Positions 1 through 11,283 of a DNA stretch of 64,000 nt are shown here, one piece after another. The notes under the pieces were generated by a model, which saw only the letters and a list, made by a program, of their open reading frames with translations, had not been told where the DNA came from and searched no databases. Numbering within the stretch: the first letter of the stretch is position 1; each line of letters starts with the position of its first letter. The stretch comes from Sindora glabra (taxonomy: Eukaryota > Streptophyta > Magnoliopsida > Fabales > Fabaceae): assembly GCA_020226215.1 (NCBI GenBank), contig CM035230.1, positions 21,061,883 through 21,125,882 of the forward strand, written 5' to 3'. Both the position numbers and the translations under genes were made by a program.

Positions 1-2
1 GG

Positions 3-71
3 AAATCACCCAATCAAGCTGCGGGAAGAGTAAGTGGAAGGAGAGGACAGATTATGAAGGCCCTAGAATAA
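3..71 (+). CDS. possible 3'-terminal coding fragment (ambiguous frame)
   Basis: The first 70 bases are richer in G and C than what follows and look exon-like. Frame 3 is open from the window edge to a TAA at 69-71 and would end a protein in GRRGQIMKALE. Frame 2 is also open, to 130. I cannot tell which is real, and I recognise neither. If real, this is the tail of a plus-strand gene whose body lies left of the window. Confidence 0.2.
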   Translation, partial: KSPNQAAGRVSGRRGQIMKALE

Positions 72-840
72 CAGAAGGTACCATTTCTATCGGTATTGAT
101 TGCTTCAGATTGTACATTTTACGCTTATAAGATTGCACTAAGTGTACTTCTTGTTTTATGACAGTATTAGACTCAGAAGAAAATGGAATTTCCAAGGCAG
201 GGTGTTTGCACAAGTGACTTTCATCACATCTGTAAGTCATGTTGTCAATTAAATCAAGCTATAAGGCTTTTGTCTCTTTAGAGAATTTGTATTTCAATTT
301 TAGCTCACCTTTCCCATGTTTAATGCCTTCTGGAATATTGGATTTGGTCATGTTAAACAATTACTTAAAAAAGAGAAATGAAGTGGAAGAAATTCGACTG
401 GCCTTGTATGTTTTATGTTGCATTTACGTTGTAGCCATTTAACGTATGTACAGGAAAAAGCAGGGGAACCTTAACGTATCCACATTTTCTATAGCAGTGT
501 GTTCAAAAGATTGAGTTAAAAAATTGGATTGTTTGAAGAGACTATTATCTTGATACGCTATTTCACCTGCGAAGATAAGGTCAATTGGAGTTTGATGAAG
601 TGTGCTAAAATGCATATGATTGGTTGTTTGATTCCACTAATAGTATTCCAGTTTAGATATAGTAACTAGAGTTTTTTTGTATGAAATTAGTTTAGTTGCT
701 AATTTGTCATTACCAATGCAATGTATAAATTGATTTTGGCTACTCAAGCCTCCTCCTTACATAGACTAACGTGTATACCTTCATGTGGGAGTAGAGATAG
801 AAGATAATAATTATTCTTTCTTTTTTCGTTAAAAACAACC
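72..840. other. AT-rich non-coding stretch
   Basis: No convincing gene or repeat was seen. If the window opens with the end of a gene, the first few hundred bases could be its 3' UTR. The short open frames here (52-240 minus, 239-442 plus) have no recognisable motifs. Confidence 0.3.
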
Positions 841-1140
841 TATTAGCGACGGCCAAAGTGAGTCAAAATTCGTATTAAACTTTTTATCTACAGCCAGAAT
901 GTGCTACAAAAAGAATAAGAAGGTTGAATTGGTTATATATATATATATTTTCAAACGGCCAAGAATGTTAGTAACTGTTCAAGAGTATTAGTGATGGCCC
1001 ATAGACTGTCGATAATACTTTTATGACACACTTTATTGTGACACCTTGCAATGGTCAAACAAGTGTACTAAAAGTATTATTGACGGTCTTATTTATTTTA
1101 TTGACGGTCATGACCGTCGATAATTGTCTATTTTCTTGAA
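841..1140. mobile_element. CACTA-like terminal fragment (subterminal repeats)
   Basis: Several short GACGGTC/GACCGTC-type motifs occur in both orientations: near 845 (GCGACGGCC), near 990, near 1,008 (GACTGTCGATAAT), and as a palindrome at about 1,101-1,127. Such clustered inverted short motifs are typical of the subterminal regions of plant CACTA elements. A degenerate terminus (GTGCTACAAAAAG, near 901) resembles the CACTACAAAAA end. No coding part or matching second end was found. Confidence 0.35.
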
Positions 1141-1577
1141 GTTAGAACGATTCTTAGGTAGATAATATAAGTGTAATATAATTTTGATTTGGGTGGCACA
1201 AATATAAAAAAATTTGCTTATATATTAATGTTTGTTTTTTTTAATATTAGGATTACAAATTGGTGATTCATTAGGCTTCATTATTTTACAACAGCAAACT
1301 ATAAACGATAAAACTAACTACTAAGACAATAATGCTACAATCAAATCACTGAGATTAGAAGTTAAAAAGGAATAAACTTAGATAATTAAATCATAAACAT
1401 ATTTGTTAACAAAAAATCATTATGTTCACAGAAAATTAATTCAAATTAGTCATTATATACTTATTCAAAATAAAAAATTATTAAAATACATGAAGTAATA
1501 GAAATAAGATACTTTTAATTTTAAATTCTTAAAATTGAAAAGTGAAAGAAAAATGCCCATACATTCTGTTATTTTAT
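1141..1577. other. AT-rich intergenic stretch
   Basis: About 430 bases of very AT-rich sequence with no open frame, repeat structure or motif that I can support. Confidence 0.3.
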
Positions 1578-1876
1578 TGTGACACCCGAAATTCTTTTGA
1601 TTATAATCAATAAAATTTTTATATAAAATTTGAAATATCTAGAATGTATATGTTGCAACACCTAAAGTAAACTTTGCCTAATTTTCATAAAATTGTTTTC
1701 TTAAAATAATTACTATTTAAGCGTAATGTTCAAACTACTCTTTGCGCATCTTCTGTTAAACTATCAATGTAAAATTTTATTTCTCAATAATATCTCATAT
1801 ATTTCAGAATTTATGTGTATATTCTGTTAAAAAATTAAAATACATGACTTCAAAATTAGTGTGTTAACTATCGGAT

Positions 1877-1877
1877 G

Positions 1878-1919
<42 letters not shown>

Positions 1920-1947
1920 GTAATAGAAATAGAAATAATAATAATAA
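1877..1947. repeat. (AAT)n microsatellite
   Basis: About 14 uninterrupted ATA/AAT triplets are followed by an imperfect tail with TAG and GAA variants. A length-polymorphic simple repeat. Confidence 0.9.
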
Positions 1948-2011
1948 ATTATTAAATGTTTAAGTGTTCTGATGAATCCCTATTAACCAATTATTTTTGT
2001 TTACATCGAAG

Positions 2012-2312
2012 CTAAAACAAAATTTAATCTTACTTTGTAAAACCACAGCACCGCCGACTTCCTTTTTTTTCCCCGCTCAATCATGATCGTTCTTCACATT
2101 TCCAAGTTGCTGTGGTGCTCATGTCGAAATCTGCTTGTAGTTGCCATCAATAATTGTCGAACCTAAAACAAAATTTAATCTTACTTTGTAAAACCACAGC
2201 ACCGCCGACTTCCTTTTTTTTCCCGCTCAATCATGATCCTTCTTCACATTTCCAAGTTGCTGTGGTGCTCATGTCGAAATCTGCTTGTAGTTGCCATCAA
2301 TAATTGTCGAAC
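2012..2312 (+). repeat. 151-bp tandem duplication, nearly identical
   Basis: Two adjacent units, 2,012-2,162 and 2,163-2,312, both begin CTAAAACAAAATTTAATC and end with CAATAATTGTCGAAC. I see one substitution (ATCGTT versus ATCCTT) and a one-base length change in the C run. The near identity in an otherwise decayed setting points to a recent local duplication. The unit is richer in GC than its surroundings. Confidence 0.9.
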
Positions 2313-2545
2313 CTCCCCTATTTTCTCGAAGCTCATCCTCACGATCACCCACCATTGTCACCATTCTTGATGGCCAAATTCCAGCCAAGTTGAAGTGACT
2401 AGTGATGGCTTGAAGTGCGATCTGGCCGAAAAGACACATAATAGTCGAATGAAGGGATTCACTCCACTCACTGTTGGCTTCAGCGTTTTCTTGAGGCGTA
2501 ATCCTTTTCCTCCATCACTTTGGGGCAGTAAGTCCCATTAAATCT
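2313..2545 (+). other. GC-richer exon-like block ending in a donor-like site
   Basis: This block stands out in base composition and ends at GGGGCAGTAAGTCCC, close to a consensus 5' splice site (CA|GTAAGT). No long open frame runs through it. Within the proposed LTR it could be the transcribed R/U5 leader with a splice donor. An untranslated exon of a lost host gene is the alternative. Confidence 0.25.
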
Positions 2546-3570
2546 TTACCTTATTCTTTAGTATTTTCAATTAGCTTAGGCTTTAGGGCGTAGAAGACTT
2601 TAAGATAATTAGGGAAACTAACTCAAAAGTTTAATTATGTTAGCGTTCGAGATTAAAGTGGACTTGTGTAATTGCCTACTTTGATCTTCGGAGCACATTG
2701 TGTGCCGTAGAGGTGAGTGGATATTCTACTTTATCTGGCAATTACCATATTTTCTCGTATTTGTAAATATGAATTTGTTCTCAAATGTACTTTCTCATTC
2801 TTATGGAAATGGTTTTATTATGAATTTTTTATTTATTATTTTATGATTTATATTATTATAATTAGCCTTTTGTTTGTCTTCAAATTTGAAATTATGATAT
2901 TGTGAATGTTCAGAGTTTTAAATATTGATTTCTAATTCTGTATATGCATGTTTTGATATGTGAAAAAAGGATGAAATTTGAAATGTTTGATTAGTATTGA
3001 TTTGAAAGGTAATATTTTAATATTTTAAAGAAAGTGAAATGGTTTTCTTAGATGTGCTAGTTTGAATTGAATTTACTATGGAACTTTGGGGGAAATTTCT
3101 TTAAGAGACCTTAAGTGCACTTAGAAATTATTTGATTGTGAAATTGAATTGTGGAAGGAATAAGGAGAAATTGAATTGCTAAAAGAGCATCGTGAATGGC
3201 AATAGTGAATATTGAATTGTAATTGGTGGTTTCTTACTAAAATCATAATTGGATCCTACTTATAAATGATACATAATTGTAAAATGTAAAATTGTGTGCT
3301 TTCCTTGAAATTTTATATTTCTCTATATAATTATGGTTTTTGCATAATTAAGTTTTGATTATAAAATTACTATTTATGTTGAACTAATTCTTCCCAAAAG
3401 GAAATTGCATTTCAGGAAATTTGAGATCTAGAATTGTTTGCCACCTTTAGTAATTCTTAAAAATTTAAATTTATTCCTTTGAAACTTATTGTGTTATTAG
3501 TATTTAACATGGTTTTAGAAGTTAAGGTTTCTCCAAATTTTTAGGAATTATGCTTTTAGATTGCTTATTT

Positions 3571-4445
3571 TTGTAGTTTATTTACTCACTGGGTTCACAT
3601 AACTTACTCTCTTCTTTTAGTATTTTTTTGGCTTGATACTAATTTGGTAGATCCTTATTGCCCTTATGGAGATTAAAGACATTAACTTGAAGAAAAGTTG
3701 ATAGTTAGAATAAGATTGCATGCATAAGTGTCCATGTTTTTATTGAATTGGTTTAATTATATTTTTCATATGTATATTAAGGCATTTGTTTTTTGAGTCG
3801 TATATCTTAAATTTTAAGGCATGTGACTCCAAGGAAATGTCAAAAAAGAGGGGAAATTCTATTGATTTTTCTATAATTATATAATACTTTTGAGAAATAT
3901 GTTATTTTTATAAACTTTTTTTATGTTGCATCAGTCACAATAGGGTTGTAGGAAGTCATTCTGTGATAGTTTTCTACACTAATCACATTCTTGGAATTGT
4001 GGTGTGACATGAAATGAATTTGTTGTTGAATATATTTTTCCTAATTTACTAGTTGACAAAATTTAATTTGTGTTATGTCTTGACAATATTAAGGTTTTTT
4101 TATGAAAAAAAATATTTTGATTGTGAGTTTAGTAATTTATTCACTCATTGGATTCTCATGACCCACTTTCTTCATTTAACATTTTATAGCATGAAACTAA
4201 TATAATAGATGGTTGTTACCCCTATAGTGATTGAATGCATTATCTTGAAGATAATTTGATAGTTGGTCTAGGAATTGGATTGCATGTGTCGTTAAAATTG
4301 TTCAATTAATATATATGTATTTTTTCATGCATATAGTATGACATTTTGTTTTTGAGTTACAAGTTTTGAATTTAGTATGTGTGGTTCTTAGGAGAAAAGT
4401 GTTTGAAAAATGGGGAAAATTCTATCAATTTTTCTATAAAACTAT
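3571..4445 (+). repeat. diverged direct repeat of about 300 bp (two copies, 570 bp apart)
   Basis: The segment at about 3,575-3,880 recurs at about 4,135-4,445. Both run through a CTCACTGGGTTC / CTCATTGGATTC motif, a TTGATAGTT motif, a TTTTTGAGT motif and a GGGGAAATTCTAT / GGGGAAAATTCTAT motif, in the same order with similar spacing. This may be the 3' part of the LTR duplicated beyond its end. Confidence 0.6.
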
Positions 4446-4604
4446 AAAAGGATCTTTTTTCTACTAAGTGTATTCTATATAAATTTAATTGATGAGCATC
4501 AAGTTATAGTTCACATCATTTATAAATTAGGCTCATGAGAACTCATTTAAATGTGATTTCTTATGTTGGTCACATGCTCAAAGTTGAAGTGTGATGTTTA
4601 TACT

Positions 4605-4609
4605 GACAT
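4605..4609 (+). repeat. left 5-bp target site duplication GACAT
   Basis: GACAT directly precedes the LTR start TGTAATGTCCC. The same five bases directly follow the LTR end at 7,158-7,162. Confidence 0.85.
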
Positions 4610-5808
4610 TGTAATGTCCCGAATTTTCAATTCTATTATTTGAATGTTTAATTTCTAAGGCTGTAGAAACGAAGAGCATGTTTGAGTTAGCCTGGTGGGT
4701 GAATCTCAAGTTGAAAGGAATTAAGTGTAAGGGTAAATGAAATTTTGAAGGAAAAGGATAGTAGGGAAAGAATTAATTTCCCTAAAAAGTATGAATGATC
4801 AGAGGAGGTTGGAAAAAACCTAAAAGGGGAGGTTGTCTAAGTCTGATAGTGTAAGGAATTTTAAATAGACAGAAACCCTATGGACTAAATTGCAAAAGTG
4901 CAGAATCGGGTGTGGTTAAAGTGAAATAACTAAGGAATTGGGATCTAATATGAATAACCAAGAGTTTTGGGGTGCAATATATGATTTTTATTAATGTGAC
5001 CAATGGATTTATGACAAGTGTCATTGTTAGAAAAATAATGGCAAGAATAGCTTTACTTTTGGTGAAAAAAGGACTAAAATACCCTTGAGAATTTCAAAAA
5101 TGACCAAAATACCCCTAGAACTTCATGAAAACTCTACTACCTTCTCCATTCACCAAAAAGCTGCAGAAAATCCCCCATGAAAGCAAGCTAGACGTGTGAG
5201 AGAGAGAAAGTTTCTTTTGAGTTTTTCACCCAAAAATACCAAGATTCAAGCTAAGGTGTAGAAGGGAAAATTGTTCCTCTCATCAAGCTCTATCCATTGA
5301 TGTCCCTAGATTGAAGAAAAGCCCAAGTTTGATCAAGTTTGGGGAGCTCCAAGTGAGGATTCTCAAGTTGCATCAAGAGGTAAAAATGATCTCCCCTAAG
5401 AGCTCTTTAATGTACTCTTCTTAGTTTCTTGAAATCTTGAAGTTGGTAAGGTCAAGGGTTATTGAACATGGAGTTTAGGATGATTTGAACATGTTTGATG
5501 GTGTTTTAGATGTTGTAGTGTTGATTTATGGCTTTGGTTTGGTGTAAAAACAACAAGAAACCATAGTTACACACCTGGGTTTTAGAGGTATAATGATACA
5601 TGTGTAGTATGGGCATGATATGTTTAGAACTTGGCTAAGTTGGTGAAGTTAGAATAAGTTTTATGAATTATAAAGCCTATGGAAGATGAAACTTTGAAGT
5701 TGTGAAAGTGTTTGTGTGTATTTTTTCATTTTGAGAAGCCAAAACCATGAAATGGAAAAGAAGGAAGGAAGGAGTTTTAGTGTTTAATGTGTTTTCGGAG
5801 ATCAGCAA

Positions 5809-6056
5809 GGTACACGGGGTAGAACACGGCCCGTGTTGTACCCCGTGTTCCTCGTCGAAGCTGATCAGTGTGCTACACGGGGTGCAACACTCCCCGTGTT
5901 TAATTCAGGACTAAAGGGCAGTAAGGTACACGGGGTAGAACAAGGCCCGTTTTTACCACGTGTGTACTTCTCTGTGAATAATCCAATGAAGCTCGAAGCC
6001 ATCCAGTGAGAAACACGGCCCTGAACACGGGGTATGGGACCCTCGTGTTCTTTGCT
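5809..6056 (+). repeat. short subrepeats of the ACACGGGG type within the solo LTR
   Basis: GTACACGGGGTAGAACA, GCTACACGGGGTGCAACA, a second GTACACGGGGTAGAACA and an inverted CCCCGTGTT lie within about 250 bp. Direct and inverted versions together could form hairpins. This is a local low-complexity expansion of the LTR and the most GC-rich patch of the left half of the window. Confidence 0.75.
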
Positions 6057-6420
6057 GAGTGAACTTTTTGGTTTTATTTCTTCTTGTTATGCATGGCTTA
6101 ACCCCTGGATCCTTTTCTAATGTTCATATGTGTCATTTTAAAGCTTGAAAGCAAAGTGTAGAGTATCTAAGTATGCATTTATTAAGGTGGAAGAAAGTAA
6201 AGAATGCATGAGGAATAGGGAAAGTGATAATGTTCTAATATAAGCTATGATGTGTATTTGTATAGACTAAAGAGTGACAACTTGCAAAGGCAAGAGGAAG
6301 TATAAAGGAGTTTTTTAAGTGAGAGCAAAGGGAACATCACGTTGGAAGCTTGTGAAAGGTAGCTAGCTTTATCCTTAAGCTGTTTTCTATTACATGATTT
6401 TCTGTGTTTTATGCCATTGT

Positions 6421-6655
6421 ATGGAATGTGTATGAGATTGTTATGGAATGTGTATGAGATTGTTTGTGCACAACCCGGGAAGACAGTGTGATACTGTGTT
6501 AGGCCTATGGCTCGAGTTCCTCGGGGTAATAGTGCAATTGTTGTGTGCAATACCTATGGCCAGATACCTCGGGAAGACAGTGTGATACTGTGTTAGGCCT
6601 TTGGGCTCGAGTTTACCCCGGGAAGACAGCGTGATGCTGTGTGAGGCCTAGGTAC
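6421..6655 (+). repeat. GGAAGACAGTGTGATACTGTG subrepeats, three copies
   Basis: GGAAGACAG-led copies start at 6,478, 6,572 and 6,621 and each contains a small palindrome (CAGTGTGATACTGTG or CAGCGTGATGCTGTG). A separate 21-bp direct repeat (ATGGAATGTGTATGAGATTG) lies at 6,421 and 6,442. Both belong to the solo LTR. Confidence 0.8.
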
Positions 6656-7157
6656 GATTGTTTGAGATGGCCATCTAGATATTGAGATAAGTCCTTGAAT
6701 AAGCTTGATGATTGTTGTATGCTACGCATGTTTCTTACAATGGCATAGTATTGAACATGATGATAAATGATTACCTGATTTTGAAACGTTTGTTTTATCT
6801 GCTTAAGGATCTGGAATGGCTTGATATGTTTTTATGGCAATAGCTAGCTACTGGGAAACTTTGTTTCTTATGTTTTCTGTATTGTGACTAACCATTCCAG
6901 GTGATGCTTCCAAAGGCTCTCATGATAAAGGGCAATGATGTTTGAAGCTGTAAATAATGATATAGTTAGTGATATTGTATATGATGGGATGTATATTTTG
7001 TAAAGTTGAGCTTATGTATAATTATATGACTCTTAATCATGTTGTATGAAATACGCAAACTTGAGATATTCTGAGTAGTTTGGAGTAAAAGGCAAAGTAG
7101 TACGCGTTAATTACCTTAAAAATGAGGGTTAAGGTGTTGATAAGTAAGGGTGTTACA

Positions 7158-7162
7158 GACAT
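7158..7162 (+). repeat. right 5-bp target site duplication GACAT
   Basis: Matches 4,605-4,609 and closes the solo LTR insertion. Confidence 0.85.
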
Positions 7163-8496
7163 AGAAGCACTTTAGACATCACTCCTATATTTCATATATT
7201 TGAATACATAAAATAGAATTCAATTAAAATTTCATTTGATACATCTACTACAACATAAACTAGTATGAATAGATGCTAAATCCACTACTTTTCTTGAGAC
7301 AAATCATCGCCATCGTCGAGATTGAGTGCCTAATCAATGCTTTGAGAAAAATATCTTTAGAAGCAACAAGATTATTTGATGAGTAGAGGAAGAAGTCATC
7401 CTCATATAAAAGTGGGACTTAATCTCGTTCATAATTGAAACCTATCTCCAAAAAAATTAATAGCCAACTTGAGAATCAATTGAAGTCCAGCATAGTAGTC
7501 ACAAACACAACTCATGAGAAAGATAATTTCTATGTATGTTTATCATGGAAAAAATAATTATTAAAGATAGTTAACCTATAGAATCAAAATTTAATATGCG
7601 TAAGAATCTCAACGAGTGAAAAGATCAAATCATTAACTACAAATCGGCATAAATTTTGTGGATTAGTAAGGGTATAAAAATATTGTCAGTGCATTCTAAT
7701 AGAGGAATTTTAAAGTTCAGAGGAAAAAAAAGGAAGAATAGATTACAAATTGAGTTTAGAATGAAAATGATTCTTCATCCGAAACTATATAACTAATTTT
7801 GCATACCCTAAAACATTTGATTAAAATGTCCGTTGCTTGCATAGCCTCCCATTTTCTTCCATCTACTCTTACAAATGGATTTTCTCAAAGGAAATAAAAA
7901 AAGTAGTGACATTTAAATATAAACACAGGAAAAAAAGACTTTCAATTTTAAATTAAAAATACTTTAATTTATCAATTATTTTTTAATAACATAATTAAAT
8001 ATGTGTGAATTAGAACGTGTATCTTTTAGTGCAAAATTAGAGAGTGTATGCAACCCTTATTAGAAGACTAAATAAGTGTAGGAGATAATTGGTTTGTATC
8101 AATGCCCAATGATTATTCAATAATCGATTATTAATGCAATTAATAGAGTAAAATGAATTAATATTTGATAGACTCATTAGTAATAACTGATTACTTAAGA
8201 GAAGATTAATGTAAACAGCTTTTAGTGAGAAAAATAATATTTTATTTTTATGACTTTTTTTTTTAATTTTTTGAATATAATTTTTACTAATGGTATAATT
8301 ATTTACACTAATTATTTCTAAAAAAAAGCATTAATTTGAATGCTAAATATAAATTTAATATACATATTATCAATCACAATCTAGATTTCACGGCATTAAA
8401 TTTTATTTTCTCAACAATCATGACACATTTATTAGTTATACTTTTATACCCCTCTTTTATTTCTTTTTAATAGGATTTGTTTTCTTACTTATTTTT
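7163..8496. other. AT-rich non-coding stretch
   Basis: No gene, repeat array or terminal inverted repeat that I can support. Open frames are short and have no motifs. Confidence 0.3.
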
Positions 8497-9390
8497 AACC
8501 ATAATTATGATGATTAAATCGATCTAATTTGATTGTTTAGACTTTTACTGTTGTCATTTATTTCTTTTTAATAGGATTTCTTTCTGATTTAATTTTTAAC
8601 CATAATTAAGATTGCTAAAGATTTAAAAGTTAAAGATTCGTTGGTCAATTCAAAAAAGGTATATTTTTAAATTAATTCATTTATTTTAATGGAATAATTC
8701 TAATAATTAATTTAAACATTTGAATCAATTAGTTTTTAATTAATTTATATTCTTACATTGACTATAGTCATTAAATGAAGGTCAAATAAGTGGTTAAGAT
8801 TGTTTTAATTTTGGGCAAAATTGGCTTACCACAAGACGATAAGTGTCCAAAGACCCTTTCCATGGAAAGAGTTATGACATTTTTTCATTTGTATTTTAAT
8901 CATAATTAAGATTAAGATGAGTAAAGATTAGAAAGTCAAAGATTAATTGGGTCAATTCTAAAAATGTATATTCTTAAATTAATTCATTCATTTCAATGAA
9001 ATAATTCTATCAATTATTTTACATATTTGAATGAAATAACTTTTAAATTAATTTATATTTTTAAAATGATTGTAGCAACCAAATGAAGATCAAATAAGCA
9101 AGATTGTTTTGATTTTTGGCAAGAAATTGGCTCACTACAAAATGACACATGTCGAGAGACCCTACTTAAGTGGAAGATTTTTATAGTATAGTATAATAAT
9201 CTAGCAATTAATTTATATATTTGAATCAATTAATTTCTTTAACTAATCTATATTCTTCAATTGACAATAGTCATTAGATGAATGTCAAATAAGTAACTGA
9301 AATTGCTTTCGTTTTTGGCTTGAAATTAGCTCATCACAAGATCACACATGTTCAAAAACACTTCTCAAGTGGAAGAGAGTTTTATAGTAC
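8497..9390 (+). repeat. diverged tandem repeats, three to four units
   Basis: A unit running AACCATAATTAAGATT, then TTAAATTAATTCATT, then a CATTAAATGAAGGTCAAATAAG-like anchor, then a TTGGCTTACCACAAGA-like segment occurs in order three times. The anchor CAAATAAG starts at 8,783, 9,091 and 9,286, giving spacings of 308 and 195 bp (the last unit is shortened). A partial copy begins near 8,497. The function is unknown and the copies are old. Confidence 0.7.
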
Positions 9391-9668
9391 AAGAAAGTGA
9401 TTTGATAGATCGAAGCGAAAAGGGAAAATGCAAGGACAAAACTTAAAATAATTTAAGTGTTTGCTGCAAGTCTCTTCGTTTAAATTATGATATCTATATT
9501 AATTAATTTAGTAATTATTATTAAGAATTATAATTCAATAAATGTCCTAATTATTTTTTTAAATAGAAAAATTAATACATATGTCTTACTATGAATGAAG
9601 AATTTTACGGGAAATACTTAATAAATTTTACTTGAGTTTGGTCAGAAAAATAATATCGCGCTATCAGA

Positions 9669-9851
9669 ATGACAAGTTTGCAGCGAGTTGAGGCGCGGGT
9701 ACTGGACATTCGTTGACGTGTTTCTGCCTTTCTGGCCAATCAAAGTGTCATTGGTCTGATTCGCGTTGAGGACGATGAATGGAACTCTTCTTCACCGACG
9801 GTGATGGATGATATTGAAGACCTTTTCAAATCTTCTATTAAAGAAAATTGA
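9669..9851 (+). pseudogene. coding-like relic, 60 codons with one internal TGA
   Basis: A GC-rich island in AT-rich surroundings. From the ATG at 9,669 one frame runs to a TGA at 9,849 and is interrupted once, by TGA at 9,714-9,716. That stop lies in CGT-TGA-CGT, so it would have been Arg (CGA) before a CpG to TpG change. The readable part includes MTSLQRVEARVLDIR before the stop and GLIRVEDDEWNSSSPTVM after it, with acidic, evenly mixed residues typical of real protein. I do not recognise the family. It may be an exon captured from elsewhere or the end of a decayed gene. Upstream, a stop at 9,651 limits extension. Confidence 0.4.
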
Positions 9852-10773
9852 ACACTTGTTGGCCGCATAAATTAGATTTTCAAACTCACACATTTCACAC
9901 AAGTTATTTGTAGCAGTTAAACGTAGGTCTTATATCGCAAATAGTTAGAAATGAAGTTTCACTGAGGCACATTAATTATTTACTATAACAAAATAAATTT
10001 AAGAATACTACCATAAATTATAAAATCCACCGAATAAGTTTCAACAACCCGTAATGAACTAAAGACATAATCTCTTTGGGCTGTTAACGGTGGAAATAAA
10101 TGATGCTCCGGAATATTTAAAGTAACAGAAAGTTATTTATATATTTTTAAAATAATTACTGAAATAGTGAATGAGACGAAATATTGTAACTGAATTGAAA
10201 ATATTATAATTATATATTACAAATTTATTATAAATTTACAGGCAAAATTCTTCACCAATATTTTTTAAATATATAATTGTAAGTTTTGTACACATAAATA
10301 TCATATATTATTAAGCAATACAAATTTATAAATTAATTTTATGGAAGTCATTCAAAAGGAAATTTGTGAATTACATTTTCATATCAAAAAGAGGATGCTT
10401 CTTTAAATTAGTGGTCAATAACCAATAATCATATCACATTATTTCAAATTTAATAGCATAATGCTAATAATCGAGACTAAGACAGATAAAAAAGGCCCCT
10501 AGTCACTTCATAAACCTTAAAAACAATGAAGGAAATGATAACAATGTCCTCAAATTCAGGAAGTCTATTGACTTTCATGACATGCCGTTTTATAAACATG
10601 TAAAATGAGCTTTCAAAAACGACAAAAATTGATCCATTACCTTTCAAATCAAAGAAAAAAAAATCTTCCAAAAGGGAAGAAAAATCCATTTTAGACAACT
10701 AAAATAAGTAGCATAACAAAATTTCACTGAATGAATGTATGAGTATATTTGTGGGTTTGAATTTTAATTAGGT
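9852..10773. other. AT-rich non-coding stretch
   Basis: Nothing supportable. A 73-codon minus-strand frame at 10,477-10,698 has no start context or motif that would make it a gene. Confidence 0.3.
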
Positions 10774-11283
10774 GGTGTTTGGTTTCATTCGTGAGAATGG
10801 AAATGGATTAAACTCAATTATATAATGTGAAAAAGGAGAAAGGATTTTTTTTAATTGTTTGTTTTATATAGAAACGAAATCATAGTATTCATGATTCCTT
10901 TTTTGATTGGTTCATTAACCAAGAGATAAGTGATGAAGGTAATGGTGGTAGTAATAGCAACAGCAATTGTAACAATGACAATAGTAATGGGTAGTTGTAG
11001 TAATGATAGTGATGGCAAAAGCCATGATATCAACAACAATGGTAATAATAATGGTAATACTACTATAAAATAATTGATAGACATCAAGCACTTAAAGATT
11101 TAAATTAAAATTTGACAACTTTTGATCAAGCATCATTGTATATCTATTTTTAATGTTGGCATTGAAAACTATTATAAAACAAAACAAACAATATCAGTTC
11201 TTTATCAACAACAATTGGCATCATTTTTAATCTATCATCATGGAGAATAACATTAAATGTCATTTATTTCAAAACAACCAATG
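10774..11283. mobile_element. possible MITE with a GGTGTTTGGTTT end
   Basis: GGTGTTTGGTTTC at 10,774 resembles the terminal repeat of common plant hAT/Harbinger MITEs. A weak inverted counterpart (ATTTCAAAACAACC) lies near 11,266-11,280. The interior contains the AAT/GGT/AGT-rich patch listed next. The right boundary is uncertain. Confidence 0.3.
10925..11075 (+). repeat. cryptic trinucleotide-rich patch (AAT, AGT, GGT, AAC)
   Basis: A run of RNY triplets that would read as Asn, Ser, Gly and Asp. One frame gives SDEGNGGSNSNSN, then a one-base shift continues SNDSDGKSHDINNNG. With no start codon context it is more likely a degenerate simple repeat inside a MITE than a protein tract. Confidence 0.45.

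Larger units (their letters stand above)
1578..4009 (+). mobile_element. decayed LTR, probably Ty3/gypsy chromovirus type
   Basis: The block opens with TGTGACACCCGAAATTC and closes with GGTGTGACA. This pairing is typical of long plant chromovirus LTRs (Del/Tekay/Reina type). The 3' part has the Ser/Thr-like CTCACTGGGTTCACATAAC segment that such LTRs often carry near their end. No coding sequence and no partner LTR are visible, so it would be a solo LTR. The five bases before (TTTAT) and after (TGAAA) do not match, so either the right boundary is wrong or the duplication has decayed. An insertion-rich, diverged non-LTR origin cannot be excluded. Confidence 0.4.
4610..7157 (+). mobile_element. 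solo LTR of a Ty3/gypsy chromovirus (Del/Tekay-like), 2,548 bp
   Basis: The block starts TGTAATGTCCCGAATTTTC, ends AAGGGTGTTACA, and is bounded by the perfect 5-bp duplication GACAT. The ends, the great length, the internal ACACGGGG and GGGAAGACAG repeats and the late TAGTACGCGTTAATTACC-like segment all fit LTRs of the Del/Tekay chromovirus lineage. No PBS, internal region or partner LTR is present. It therefore arose by LTR-LTR recombination that removed the rest of the element. Short open frames inside it (for example 6,245-6,550 minus) are chance. Confidence 0.85.

Noticed and set aside
6245..6550. 101-codon minus-strand frame
   Set aside because: Lies entirely within the solo LTR across its subrepeats. 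No protein motif, and composition follows the repeat.
10477..10698. 73-codon minus-strand frame
   Set aside because: Poly-Phe run and no motif. No GC rise or splice context to support coding.
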